Part shown: positions 1 through 9,761 of the stretch, piece after piece
Layout: each line of letters starts with the position of its first letter
Numbering within the stretch: position 1 is the stretch's first letter
Origin: Zoogloeaceae bacterium
GTDB taxonomy: Bacteria > Pseudomonadota > Gammaproteobacteria > Burkholderiales > Rhodocyclaceae
Length of the DNA stretch: 64,000 bases
Direction: 5' to 3'
Assembly: GCA_031256795.1 (NCBI GenBank)
Contig: JAIRPW010000043.1
Coordinates: forward strand, 1 to 64,000
The notes under the pieces: model-generated
Seen by the model: the letters and a program-made list of their open reading frames with translations, nothing else
Told to the model about the DNA's origin: nothing
Databases searched by the model: none
Made by a program: the position numbers and the translations under genes

Positions 1-1140
1 GAGCGTTCCCGCGCCGGTTTTGTCAATGCCGCCCGTGCCGATAATCGCGCCCGCCATGCCGACGTTGTAGGCGTCGGTATTTAGCGTCACCAGCGGATTG
101 CCCGCCGCGCCCGTGGCCGTGGCGTCGAGCGTGGCAATGCCCGCGTCGCCCGCGCTCGTGAAGTTGACGGTGTTGAAATTCTGCGCGGAGGTGATGGTGT
201 TCCCGGCGGCGAGATTCAGTTCGTTGTCGGTGAAGGCGTCGCCCGTGCCGCCGCCGGTAATCGCTCCGCCGTAGAGGTTCGCGTAAGTCTCGCCGGTGGT
301 TGCGATGGCGACGATGTTGCCCATGACTGTGGCCGTGTTGATGTTGCTGCCGTAGGCATACCCGCCGAAAACATCGCCGACTACCGTACCGCCGGAGATG
401 GTCACGGTGTTGCCTGTAGCTGTGGCCGTGCTGGAACGATAGCTGTAGGCATATCCACCGATAACATTGTGGCCTAGCGTGCCGCCGGAGATAGTCACGG
501 TGTTACCTGTAGCTGTGGCCGCGCCGAATTGGCCGTTGTAGGCATATCCGCCGACAACATCTTGGTTTACCGTGCCGCCGGAGATGGTCACGGTGTTGCT
601 CGTAGCCGTGCTGCTATCATCTATGCTTTGGCTGGTGACATGAGCGCCGATAACACTGCGGCCCATCGTGCCGCCGAAGATGGTTACGGTGTTGCCCGTG
701 CCCGTGGCCGAGCTGGTACCGGTGAGGACGCATGCGCCTTCAACATCTTGGTTTACCGTGCCGCCGTTGATGATGACGGTATTGCCCGAAGCCACTATGG
801 GATAGAAACCCCCAGCTTTGTACGCACCGCGAGCACCGAGGCTAATCGTGCCGCTGTTGACGATGACCGTGTTGTTGTCGGTATCCAGAAGATTCGTGGA
901 GGAATCATGGGGCGGATTTCCGTCTCCGTTGCCCCAGACGTTCCCGCTTACGTCGCCGTCGACGGTGACGGTCTGCCCGGCCAGAACGGGCGCGGGCGTC
1001 CATAAAAACGCCGCGAACAGCGCGCGGCGCAGAAACGGCGGAGAAAACGGAGAACCGGAACGGAAGGAAAACGCCCGCCCCGCAAAAATACGCGCTGCGC
1101 GAAAACCTTCCGCAACATCAAACAGCGAAAAAATACGCAT
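1..1140 (-). CDS. Autotransporter/adhesin-like repeat protein, N-terminal part (runs off window start)
   Basis: Reverse strand is open from ATG at 1140 (preceded by GGAGGGAACG) to position 1. Signal-like N-terminus ...FLRRALFAAFLWTPAPVLA-GQTVTVDG, then ~31-aa repeats GNTVTISGGTVxxxVxGGYAY...TATAT, ending ...GAIIGTGGIDKTGAGTL, typical of autotransporter passenger beta-strand repeats. Absent from the ORF track because it is cut by the edge. Confidence 0.8.
   Translation of the reverse strand, partial: MRIFSLFDVAEGFRAARIFAGRAFSFRSGSPFSPPFLRRALFAAFLWTPAPVLAGQTVTVDGDVSGNVWGNGDGNPPHDSSTNLLDTDNNTVIVNSGTISLGARGAYKAGGFYPIVASGNTVIINGGTVNQDVEGACVLTGTSSATGTGNTVTIFGGTMGRSVIGAHVTSQSIDDSSTATSNTVTISGGTVNQDVVGGYAYNGQFGAATATGNTVTISGGTLGHNVIGGYAYSYRSSTATATGNTVTISGGTVVGDVFGGYAYGSNINTATVMGNIVAIATTGETYANLYGGAITGGGTGDAFTDNELNLAAGNTITSAQNFNTVNFTSAGDAGIATLDATATGAAGNPLVTLNTDAYNVGMAGAIIGTGGIDKTGAGTL
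391..789 (-). repeat. Coding tandem repeats, ~93-nt period (90-96), within the autotransporter-like ORF
   Basis: Anchor gccggagatggtcacggtgtt and variants recur at 391, 484, 577, 673 and 763 (spacings 93, 93, 96, 90). Confidence 0.85.
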
Positions 1141-1396
1141 CGTTCCCTCCTTGCTTGTGGGGAATTATTGCGAATTTTCCTGAAAAATCAAGCGGATTGG
1201 TCGTTTTTTCTCTCCGCAAAAAATTAAAAAGAGAAAACTTTCCGAATGAATATTGTTTTTGAATATGAACTTCAGCAGACTATTGGAAGAAAGCTGTGTG
1301 AAAGGCAGTACAGGATGACACGCCTTAGCGCCGCTCAATGCCCTGCGTTTTTTCGGCGCGCCGTTCGCGCTGTTGCGTCCAGCGCGGTCTTTCGCA

Positions 1397-1434
1397 AACA
1401 AAAGCGAGGACGGATTTTTATTCTCCGTCCTCGC
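1397..1434 (-). terminator. Rho-independent terminator downstream of cysK
   Basis: Perfect 11-bp inverted repeat gcgaggacgga/tccgtcctcgc (1404-1414/1424-1434), followed on the minus strand by TTTTGTTT. Confidence 0.75.
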
Positions 1435-1507
1435 TCGCGTTTTTTCGCGTTTGATCCGCCTCGCGCCCCAGGACGCGGAAATGATTCCCGCGTCCGTAAC
1501 AGCGCGT

Positions 1508-2479
1508 TTACAGCGCGTTACCCGCCGCGTCAAAGATGCCTTCAAACAGGATGGACGATAAGTAACGCTCTCCAGAATCGGGCAGAATAACCACAATGGT
1601 TTTTCCCGAAAATTCAGGACGCTTGGCAAGCCGCGCCGCTACCGCCACCGCCGCGCCAGAAGAAATTCCGGAGAGAATTCCTTCCTCCTTCGCCAGACGC
1701 CGCGCGTACAGGATCGAGTCCTCATTGCTGACCTGCTCAATATCATCCACCAGCGATAAATCCAGCGTGTCCGGCACAAACCCCGCGCCAATTCCCTGGA
1801 TTTTGTGCGGGCCAGGCTTTAGCGCCTCTCCCGCCTTTTTCTGCGTCAGCACCGGGCTAGAAGCGGGTTCTACCGCGACCGCGCGAATGTTTTTGCCTTT
1901 CGTGCGTTTGATATAGCGCGCAACCCCGGTAATTGTGCCGCCCGTGCCCACGCCAGAGACGAATACATCTACTTCGCCATTGGTGTCTTCCCAAACTTCC
2001 GGGCCGGTCGTGGTTTCATGAATCGCTGGATTGGCAGGATTCTTGAATTGTTGCAGCAAAACATATTTTGGATCGGAGGCGGCGATTTCTTCCGCCTTGG
2101 CCACCGCGCCCGCCATGCCCTTCGCTCCTTCCGTGAGCACCAGCTTCGCGCCGAATGCCACCAGCAGCTTGCGGCGTTCCAGGCTCATGGTTTCCGGCAT
2201 GGTGAGCGTCAGCGGAATGCCTTTGGAAGCCGCCACAAAGGCCAGCGCGATCCCGGTATTCCCGGAAGTCGGCTCTACCAATTCCTTGCCCGCGGTCAGA
2301 AGTCCGCGTTTTTCCGCGTCCTCAACCAGAGCCGCGCCGATACGGTCTTTGACGGAATAGGCAGGATTGCGCCCCTCAATTTTGGCCAGAACGGTCGCGT
2401 TCGCGCCGTCCAAAATGCGGTTCAGGCGAATCAAAGGGGTGCGCCCAATAGATTGGGCATTATGCGCGAATGAAGTCAT
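1508..2479 (-). CDS. cysK: Cysteine synthase A (O-acetylserine sulfhydrylase)
   Basis: [67 protein letters not shown] motifs. Confidence 0.95.
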   Translation of the reverse strand: MTSFAHNAQSIGRTPLIRLNRILDGANATVLAKIEGRNPAYSVKDRIGAALVEDAEKRGLLTAGKELVEPTSGNTGIALAFVAASKGIPLTLTMPETMSLERRKLLVAFGAKLVLTEGAKGMAGAVAKAEEIAASDPKYVLLQQFKNPANPAIHETTTGPEVWEDTNGEVDVFVSGVGTGGTITGVARYIKRTKGKNIRAVAVEPASSPVLTQKKAGEALKPGPHKIQGIGAGFVPDTLDLSLVDDIEQVSNEDSILYARRLAKEEGILSGISSGAAVAVAARLAKRPEFSGKTIVVILPDSGERYLSSILFEGIFDAAGNAL

Positions 2480-2728
2480 GCGGGTCTCCTTGAAGAAAAA
2501 TGAGTGATAAAAATCTGCGCCATCGGATTCAACTTTAACGGTATATGCGTCTATATGCTAAATATCTTTTAGTTATATATTTGTAAGCGCGCGGAAGTCG
2601 GCTCCGGGAAATTTTTCACGACCTCCATCGCGCGGCGTTCGGAGTGCGGGATGCATAAAAAGACGCTCTTCACGTATAATCGCAGCGCGGCGCTGGAAAC
2701 ACTGAAAAACAGGACGGAGCTTGAGCAA

Positions 2729-3625
2729 ATGGGTATTTTCGACCGCTTGACACGAATGATGGGCGCTGGAGACGATAAAGTCTCCCGGGAAGAGCGCGCG
2801 CGAGAGCAGCTCCTGGCGCACGTCGTTGAGATGACCGACCGGCGTCTGGCGGGACTTTCCGACTACGGGGAAAAACTTTTTCCCGCCATCGAGTTTGCCC
2901 GACTTTATTACGAAGAAATTCTCTCGACGCTGCCAGACAACATCACGCTGGACGGCAGCCACAAACTGCTGGTAGAGATTTTTCCGCAGCCGGAAGACCG
3001 ATGTATTTGTCTTGGCCGCTCGCTGGCAGTCAAACATGAACTGCCGCATCACCGGGAGCGGCATCGCAGCCGTGTTTACGCGCTTTTGGGTATGCGCCAG
3101 AAAGAAGTGTCCGGAGGCGGAAAACAATTTGTTGATCATACTTTGCGCAGTTTGCGCCATAGCCCGAACGCCGTGCGCCGCGCTTTGATGGACGCCGCTT
3201 TTGACAGCCTCCTGCAGAATTTCGCCAACCAAAACCTGCATTACGAGAAAAAGCTGGAACAGGCGCTCCTCTATGAAAAAATGCTGCAGGAGGCGCGCTT
3301 GCCCTCGCAGCAGAAGGAAGCCGTTTCGCCCCCAGAAACAGAGCGCGCGCCCTCTGTCCGCGCGCTTCCTCCGATTTTCCGGGACGCTCCAGAAAAAGTT
3401 TTGGACAATCTGGTGGAATGCCTGTACAACCCGTCGGAGCGGTTGCAACTGGAGCGCGAAGAAGGCTATTTGCTGAGTGTGCCTGATGAGGAAAGCCATG
3501 TTTTGCCGCTCATGAAAACGCAGGACCGACGGCAATGGTATGTGTGCATTGTTGGCTTTCCGGTAAAAATGGCGGAAGCGGCGCTGGCCAAGGAAGCGCA
3601 TAACCACCGCTTCATTCTGATTTGA
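2729..3625 (+). CDS. Hypothetical protein (MGIFDRLTRMMGAGDD...)
   Basis: Long ORF (track 2651..3625); internal ATG at 2729 chosen from the N-terminal sequence. Competes with antisense ORF 2573..3607. Confidence 0.55.
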   Translation: MGIFDRLTRMMGAGDDKVSREERAREQLLAHVVEMTDRRLAGLSDYGEKLFPAIEFARLYYEEILSTLPDNITLDGSHKLLVEIFPQPEDRCICLGRSLAVKHELPHHRERHRSRVYALLGMRQKEVSGGGKQFVDHTLRSLRHSPNAVRRALMDAAFDSLLQNFANQNLHYEKKLEQALLYEKMLQEARLPSQQKEAVSPPETERAPSVRALPPIFRDAPEKVLDNLVECLYNPSERLQLEREEGYLLSVPDEESHVLPLMKTQDRRQWYVCIVGFPVKMAEAALAKEAHNHRFILI

Positions 3626-3638
3626 TTTTTCCTGAAAT

Positions 3639-4025
3639 ATGCGCTTGCAGCTTGACGCGCTACCGGAAAGCCAGCGGTTTACCCGTTATGGCGAAGGTTG
3701 CGTTTTTTGGGGGGAAATCCGCCTTGCGACTCCCGTGTTTGTCGGCGCTTCCAGCCTAGCTCTGGATTGGAGACCGCCTTTCACTTTTTCCGAATGGGCG
3801 GCGGGAGAATTTTTGGAACTGGCGGAACGCGCGGAAAGCGTCGGCGCGGAAATTTTGCTGATTGGCGTCGGGAATACCCAGCGCTTTCCCCGCGCGGATT
3901 GGCTCAGTCCGTTTTTTGCGCGGCAGATCGGCGTGGAAACGATGATTACCCGCGCGGCTTGTCAGACGTATAACCTTTTAGCCGGGGAAGGTCGGGCGGT
4001 CGCCGCCGCGCTTTTGCTGGAATGA
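3639..4025 (+). CDS. Mth938-like (DUF498 / NDUFAF3-like) domain protein
   Basis: 128 aa; ...EILLIGVGNTQRFP...GVETMITRAACQTYNLLAGEGRAVAAALLL typical of the family. Confidence 0.8.
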   Translation: MRLQLDALPESQRFTRYGEGCVFWGEIRLATPVFVGASSLALDWRPPFTFSEWAAGEFLELAERAESVGAEILLIGVGNTQRFPRADWLSPFFARQIGVETMITRAACQTYNLLAGEGRAVAAALLLE

Positions 4026-4029
4026 AGCG

Positions 4030-4659
4030 CTACACTTTGTTTACCGGAAGAATTTCTGTGTCTTTCAGATGACGCGCCAGATATAACCCTTGCGCCAGCG
4101 CAAAAAGAAGCATTAAGCCTATTCCGCCGACTAGCTTGAAATTTACCCAGGTTTCCGTTGCGTAGTGAAAGGCTACCCATAGATTCAGACCGCCCATACC
4201 CATAAAAAAAGCGATCCACGCGCAATTAAGACGATTCCAGACCGAGGCGGGCAGGGCGTTCTCCCCTATTTGTTTGGCCAGCATCAGGCGTATGGCGTTG
4301 CGCCTAAAAAGAGCCGCGACTCCCATGCCTCCCGCAAACGCCCAGTACAGCAGCGTCGGCTTCCATTTGATAAAAGTTTCATCCCGCAGGGCAAGCGTCA
4401 GACCACCCAGGGCGACAATCAGTACAAGGCTTGTCCAGAGCATTTTACTGACCGCGCCATGCTTCAGGCGCGTGTAGAGAATTTGCAGGATTGTCGCCAG
4501 AATAACGACCAGGGTCGCGGCGAGAATCGGCGCTTGTTTTGGCGGAAAATCTCCCAGCCAGGGGGAAAGCCATGCGACGGCCATTTCTGGCTGCTGCTGC
4601 GCATACTTAAAAGCGGCGAAAAACAGGATGACGGGGAAAAGATCAAACAAAAATTGCAT
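4030..4659 (-). CDS. yciB: YciB/IspZ-family inner membrane protein (septation protein A)
   Basis: MQFLFDLFPVILFFAAFKYA start and multi-TM profile typical of YciB. Confidence 0.9.
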   Translation of the reverse strand: MQFLFDLFPVILFFAAFKYAQQQPEMAVAWLSPWLGDFPPKQAPILAATLVVILATILQILYTRLKHGAVSKMLWTSLVLIVALGGLTLALRDETFIKWKPTLLYWAFAGGMGVAALFRRNAIRLMLAKQIGENALPASVWNRLNCAWIAFFMGMGGLNLWVAFHYATETWVNFKLVGGIGLMLLFALAQGLYLARHLKDTEILPVNKV

Positions 4660-4719
4660 AGCGGTTAGAGAAGAATTTGTATAGAATCGTAATGATTACA
4701 TACTTTCCGGCGCAATGAA

Positions 4720-6913
4720 ATGACGCTTCATTCTTTTTATGGTTCGCTACGCGGTTGTTTGTTTTTCGGCCCCGGTGGTTCTTCAGAGACGCATTTTAAA
4801 AATTATCGTCCGGACATTGACGGACTGCGCGCCATCGCTGTTCTTTCTGTCGTCGGCTATCATTTTTTCCCGGATTTTGTCAAAGGCGGGTTTGTCGGCG
4901 TTGATATTTTCTTTGTTATTTCCGGATTTTTAATCGGCGGTATTTTGCTGGACGCTTTGAACAAAGGCACGTTTAGCATCAGTGATTTTTACGCGCGCAG
5001 AATTTTGCGGATTTTCCCGGCATTGATTGTGGTTTTAACCGTGACGCTTTTTTTCGGATGGTTTGCGTTATTAAGAGGAGAATTTGAAAATCTGGGCAAA
5101 CATACTGTGGGTGGCGCGGGGTTTGTCGCAAATTTAATGTTCTGGAAAGAGTCCGGTTATTTTGATACTGCCTCTGAGAGAAAAGAACTGCTTCATTTAT
5201 GGAGTTTGGGCGTTGAGGAGCAATTTTATATATTCTTCCCGATTTTTCTGTTTGGGGTATGGAAGAAACAGTTGCGCTTGGTCACTTTTATAACGATGAT
5301 TTTTTTAGTTTCTTTTTTCTGGAATATCGCTATTTATAAAAAAGATACGGCGTCTGATTTTTATTTACCGGTGACGCGCTTTTGGGAATTACTGGCTGGA
5401 GTTTTGCTGGTCCTATGGGAACGGCGTAACATACGTTCCTCTGGATCGGGTGGACAAAAACCATGCCAGAATTGCATGTACTATAAGAAAAATAACGGGC
5501 GGGTTTCGGAGGCTTGTTTTCAGGGGTGAAACGCAGCTTATCGGGGAGGAAGCGTCGACCGGAAGCGGAATATTTCGGACTCTTGTTTCTTTCATCGAAG
5601 TTTTGCTGGTTATCGCCGCGCTCCTTACGACGCGGATGAAGAATTTTCCCGGTGTGCAAGCGCCGCCTCCTGTGCTGGGCGCGGTTTTCCTGATTGCGGC
5701 GGGACGTCGGGCATGGGCCAACCGGATATTCCTTTCCTGGAAGCCCATCGTATGGATTGGGCTGATCAGCTATCCGCTGTATTTATGGCATTGGCCGCTC
5801 CTTGTCTATGCGCGGGTATTGGTGACCGGAATGCCATCGGGAACATTTCGCGCCGTGTTGCTGGCCGCTGCGATGATTCTGGCGGCGCTGACCTATTTGC
5901 TGCTCGAAAAGCCTATCCGTTTCGGAAAAGGCGGGCGTAAAGGCAAGATTGCGGCGCTTTGCGCGGGTATGCTTCTGCTGGCTGCGCTTGGCGGAGAAAT
6001 ATGGCATTACAAAGGGGTTGAAAATCGCTGGGTCGTGCGCGAATACGAGAGAGGAAACCGTGAATTAGACGGTAAAGCGTATGACAGGATAAAAGAAGTG
6101 CGCGATCCTATGGCGTGGCTGATGAAGTCCGATCATCCTGCCGTCTTTAAGGCACGTTACGGGTGGCGCGACACGTTTCCGAAAGACGATCCGAATCTCG
6201 CGCTGTTGTCCGATGTAAAAGGAAAGCATACGACCGTACTTTTGGGAGATAGCCACGCGATGGCCGCCTATCCCGCCGTCTCCGATTATAACGCGCGTAT
6301 CGGAGTCAATACGATCTATATGGGGCATACCTGGAATTTTTATGCAGAAGATGGCCCCAGTTATATACCGGGGTTGAGGGATTTTTATTTTGATATTATC
6401 AGAAATGATTTAAGTATCCACAAGGTTTTTATACTAAATTTTTTCACTAAAAGGAACCGAGAGTTTAAAATCACAAGGGGAAGTATGTTTTCACAGGATG
6501 AAATTGACGCGCTTCGGAGACCGGGGCTAAAAATATATTTGGTTGCTGATAATATAATGCTTCCTGGCGAAAAGATGAAAAACGATCATATATTAGAGGA
6601 ATTGCGGTTTGCGCTGGGTATTCGTCACCCCCTTTACATGAGTTTTATGGGGCGCATGGAAGGGGTTGATAATTTTCTTCATGTTCCTCGCGCGAAAGCG
6701 ACCAATGGGTATCAGATTTATTTGAATGCCTTGCGCTCCACGAAAGGGGCGACCGTGATCGAGGGAGCCGTGGACGCTTTCTGCACGGAGAAAGAATGTC
6801 CGTTTTTTGATGAGAATGGCTTTCCTTTATATTATGACAGAGATCATATTACCCCTTACACGGGAGGAAAGCGCCTGGTAGAAAAAGTTCTGAAACCTTA
6901 TTTGAATGAATAG
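4720..6913 (+). pseudogene. Acyltransferase 3 / SGNH (OafA/YrhL-type) O-acetyltransferase interrupted by a frameshift
   Basis: ORF 4720..5529 carries the N-terminal acyltransferase-3 part (YRPDIDGLRAIAVLSVVGYH, FVISGFLI, HLWSLGVEEQFYIFFP). Overlapping ORF 5450..6913 in the +1 frame carries the C-terminal TM part (LISYPLYLWHWPLL) and SGNH part (TTVLLGDSHAMAAYP). Confidence 0.75.
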
Positions 6914-6950
6914 GGCTTTCTGAATTTGGCGTACAGAGTTTATGCTTCAC

Positions 6951-7457
6951 TCAGAGACGATGAACTCCATAGGCTTGAGAGGCGACAGCGGGAAGCCAGG
7001 CAGAAAGTTTTCCGCAGCCAGGAAGCAACAAATCCGGCGGGGCGATTTCCGCAAGCGGCAAGAGCGCGAAAGCGCGCAAATGCAAACGCGGGTGCGGCAG
7101 AATAATCGCGGGGTATGCATCAGGCTGATATAGCCGCGTTTCGCCATAAAGCAAAAGATCAAGGTCCAAAACGCGAGGGGCGTCGGAATAAGAACGAACC
7201 CGCCCATATTCGTTTTCCCGCGCCAATAGCAAAGCCAGCAAATCACGCGGCGGCAACGCCGTGGAAATGGCCGCGACCGCGTTGATGAAATCCGGTTGCG
7301 CCAAAAAACCAACAGGCGCGGTGCGATACAGGGAAGAGGCGCGCAACAGCCGAGACCGAGGGAGCGCGTCCAGAGCGAGAATGCTTTCTTCTACCGTGCG
7401 GCGCGGATCGCCCAAGTTCGCGCCCAGAGCGATATAGGCGGTAACGACGTCCGTCAT
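6951..7457 (-). CDS. folK: 2-amino-4-hydroxy-6-hydroxymethyldihydropteridine diphosphokinase
   Basis: AYIALGANLGDP, LLYRTAPVG-like, PRVLDLDLLLYG, LPHPRLHLRAFALLPL motifs. Confidence 0.93.
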   Translation of the reverse strand: MTDVVTAYIALGANLGDPRRTVEESILALDALPRSRLLRASSLYRTAPVGFLAQPDFINAVAAISTALPPRDLLALLLARENEYGRVRSYSDAPRVLDLDLLLYGETRLYQPDAYPAIILPHPRLHLRAFALLPLAEIAPPDLLLPGCGKLSAWLPAVASQAYGVHRL

Positions 7458-7485
7458 GAAAAGAGGATCGCGCCGACTCCCGCGC

Positions 7486-8877
7486 TCACGAGCAATCCGG
7501 TGTGGAAATCCGGGAGTCCGGAAGAAGAGTTACGGCATTTTGGGCGCGAGATTCAGCAGATTTTCTGGGACGCCGCCGCCGTTTCTTCGCTCCGCCTTCG
7601 GCGGGTTTTACAAGCATTTGCGCGCGTTCCTCTGGGTCTGCGTCCCGGAAAGTTTCCCACCATGCAAAAAGCTCTTGCGGCGCGTCATCCGCTTCTGTCC
7701 GCAAATAAAGAAAATCATGGGCGGCGCGAAAGCGCGGATGTTCCAGCAAGGCATAAGGACGCTTGCCTGAACGCTGGGTAAAGCGCAGCTGCAAAAGCCA
7801 GATCTCTTTGATGTCGCCCGCAACGCGGCGGGTAATGGCCAGCTTTTCGCCCTGCGCCTGCAAAACTTCCTCCATCGCCAGATGAAGCGCGGAAAAGGAA
7901 GATTCGCCCTCGGTTTCCTTTTTTTTCCAGATTGCGGTTGTTTTATGCCAAAGCAGGGCGGCAAACAAAAAGGCTGGCGACGTAGTTTTTCCCGCGCGCG
8001 CGCGTTGATCCGTGCTATCTAAAGCGCAAAAAATGAATTTTTCCCCTTGAGGGTCCTCCAGCGCGAGGTCAAGCAAGGGCAAAATACCGCGATGCAGCCC
8101 CTCTGAACGCAGCGCTTTCAGGCAGTGCGCGGCGTACCCGGAGGTCAAAATCTTGAGCGTTTCATCAAAAAGACGGGCGGGCGGGACGTTTTCGAGCAAA
8201 GAAGCCATTTCTCGGATAGGACGCCGCGCATCCGGCTCAATAGAAAGCCCTAACTTGGCCGACAGGCGCATCGCGCGCAACATGCGCACCGGATCCTCCC
8301 GGTAGCGCGTTTTGGGATCGCCAATCACGCGCAGCGTTTTTTGCCGCAGGTCAGAAAAGCCATGGTGATAGTCCAGAATCCGTTCGCTTGCGGGATCAAA
8401 ATACAGCGCGTTGACTGTGAAATCCCGGCGCGCGGCGTCTTCCGCCTGCGTGCCGAACATATTGTCGCGTAAAACTCGCCCATGCGCGTCCGTCTTGCTT
8501 TTCCCGTCAGGTTGACCGCGAAAAGTTGTAATTTCGACAATTTCCTGCCCCATATAGGCATGGACAATCTGAAAACGCCGACCAATTAAACGAGAACGTT
8601 TCAGGCAGCGGCGAACTTCCTCTGGCGTGGCGTCCGTGGCAACGTCAAAATCCTTGGGGCGCAACCCGTTTAAAAGATCACGCACCGCGCCGCCCACAAT
8701 ATAGGCTTGATAACCTTTTTGCTGGAGCGTTTCGCATACCCGGCGGCTCCCGGGACTAAACTGCTCCCGGTGAAGCCCGTGCCGTTCCCGCGCGATGACT
8801 GCCGGTTCCGCGCGCTGAACCTTTGCGTTCGGCGGCAGGGGGAGACGCAAAATTCGGCGGATAATCCTGCGAATCAT
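7486..8877 (-). CDS. pcnB: Poly(A) polymerase I
   Basis: AYIVGGAVRDLLNGLRPKDFDVATDATPEEVRR, RRDFTVNALYFDP; Arg-rich C-terminus. Confidence 0.93.
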   Translation of the reverse strand: MIRRIIRRILRLPLPPNAKVQRAEPAVIARERHGLHREQFSPGSRRVCETLQQKGYQAYIVGGAVRDLLNGLRPKDFDVATDATPEEVRRCLKRSRLIGRRFQIVHAYMGQEIVEITTFRGQPDGKSKTDAHGRVLRDNMFGTQAEDAARRDFTVNALYFDPASERILDYHHGFSDLRQKTLRVIGDPKTRYREDPVRMLRAMRLSAKLGLSIEPDARRPIREMASLLENVPPARLFDETLKILTSGYAAHCLKALRSEGLHRGILPLLDLALEDPQGEKFIFCALDSTDQRARAGKTTSPAFLFAALLWHKTTAIWKKKETEGESSFSALHLAMEEVLQAQGEKLAITRRVAGDIKEIWLLQLRFTQRSGKRPYALLEHPRFRAAHDFLYLRTEADDAPQELFAWWETFRDADPEERAQMLVKPAEGGAKKRRRRPRKSAESRAQNAVTLLPDSRISTPDCS

Positions 8878-8935
8878 AAGGAGACAGGAAAAACGCAGTC
8901 AGAGGCACAGAACATAAAAAAGCAAAGCGCGAAAA

Positions 8936-9760
8936 TCAGAGTTTGAAGGTAAAACGCATTTTGACGCCGACTACCTCAATTTCATCCCCTTCTTCCAGCC
9001 GATAGGCAGTTTCCAGGAGCGGGCGTTGGTTGACCAGCGGACGACTCGCTCCTTCGACATGAGAAAGATAGAAATTGTAGCCTTCGCGGCGAATCGCGGC
9101 GATTTGCCCGCCCATTTTTCCCAGCAAGGTATGCTCTTTGGTGAGCGGCAGCTCTTTATTTTTGTTGCTGCCATTCATGATTTTCAAGACCGCGCGCAAA
9201 GTAATGGGCGGTAAATCCTGCGGAATCGAAAAAGGCGCGGAGACTTGCTGCGGCGTGGAGGATGTTCCTAGGTCGCGTTGGGATTGCAGCATCTCCTGCG
9301 GAGAAAAAGCCACAGTCTCCACGCAACTGCTTTCCGTGCCGACGTTGGAACTCATGCCATAATTATTTTCAAATTGCGTGGCCGTGCCAATGTTAGTGGT
9401 GACGCCGGAATAGTTAGAGGTGCTTACCGCCATTTCAATCCGCCTTTCCTCGGCGCTGGTTTCTTCCGGGGAAGCGGTTGCCAGATATTTGATTTTGTAT
9501 TTTCCCATGCCGATTTCGTCGTTATCATGCAAGACGCATTTCTTGATATTGTGCCCATTGACTTGCGTGCCATTGGTGCTGTTCAAATCTTCAAGAAAAG
9601 AATCTTTCAGAATCGTAACAATAGCGGCATGTTCTCCAGAAATGGCAAGGTTGTTGATCTGAATGTCATTGGCGGCGCGTCGGCCAATCGTGATGCGCGG
9701 CTTGTTGAGATAGAACTCCTTGAGCACCAGCCCATCCATGGAGAGTATCAGTTTTGCCAT
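8936..9760 (-). CDS. FHA domain protein with a second FHA-like C-terminal domain
   Basis: MAKLILSMDGLVLKEFYLNKPRITIGRRAANDIQINNLAISGEHAAI...DLNSTNGTQVNG is a canonical FHA domain. Start trimmed from the track ORF (8936..9886). Confidence 0.88.
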   Translation of the reverse strand: MAKLILSMDGLVLKEFYLNKPRITIGRRAANDIQINNLAISGEHAAIVTILKDSFLEDLNSTNGTQVNGHNIKKCVLHDNDEIGMGKYKIKYLATASPEETSAEERRIEMAVSTSNYSGVTTNIGTATQFENNYGMSSNVGTESSCVETVAFSPQEMLQSQRDLGTSSTPQQVSAPFSIPQDLPPITLRAVLKIMNGSNKNKELPLTKEHTLLGKMGGQIAAIRREGYNFYLSHVEGASRPLVNQRPLLETAYRLEEGDEIEVVGVKMRFTFKL

Positions 9761-9761
9761 T

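Noticed and set aside
391-789. CRISPR-like array from regularly spaced repeats
   Set aside because: 93-nt period, variable units and in-frame protein repeats; no short conserved repeat with unique spacers and no cas genes.
529-1183. Plus-strand ORFs 529..1005 and 818..1183
   Set aside because: Antisense to the autotransporter-like repeats; their repeats are a shadow of that coding array.
2573-3607. 344-aa minus-strand ORF
   Set aside because: Fully antisense to ORF 2651..3625; Gln/Arg/Phe-rich low-plausibility composition typical of shadow ORFs in GC-rich DNA.
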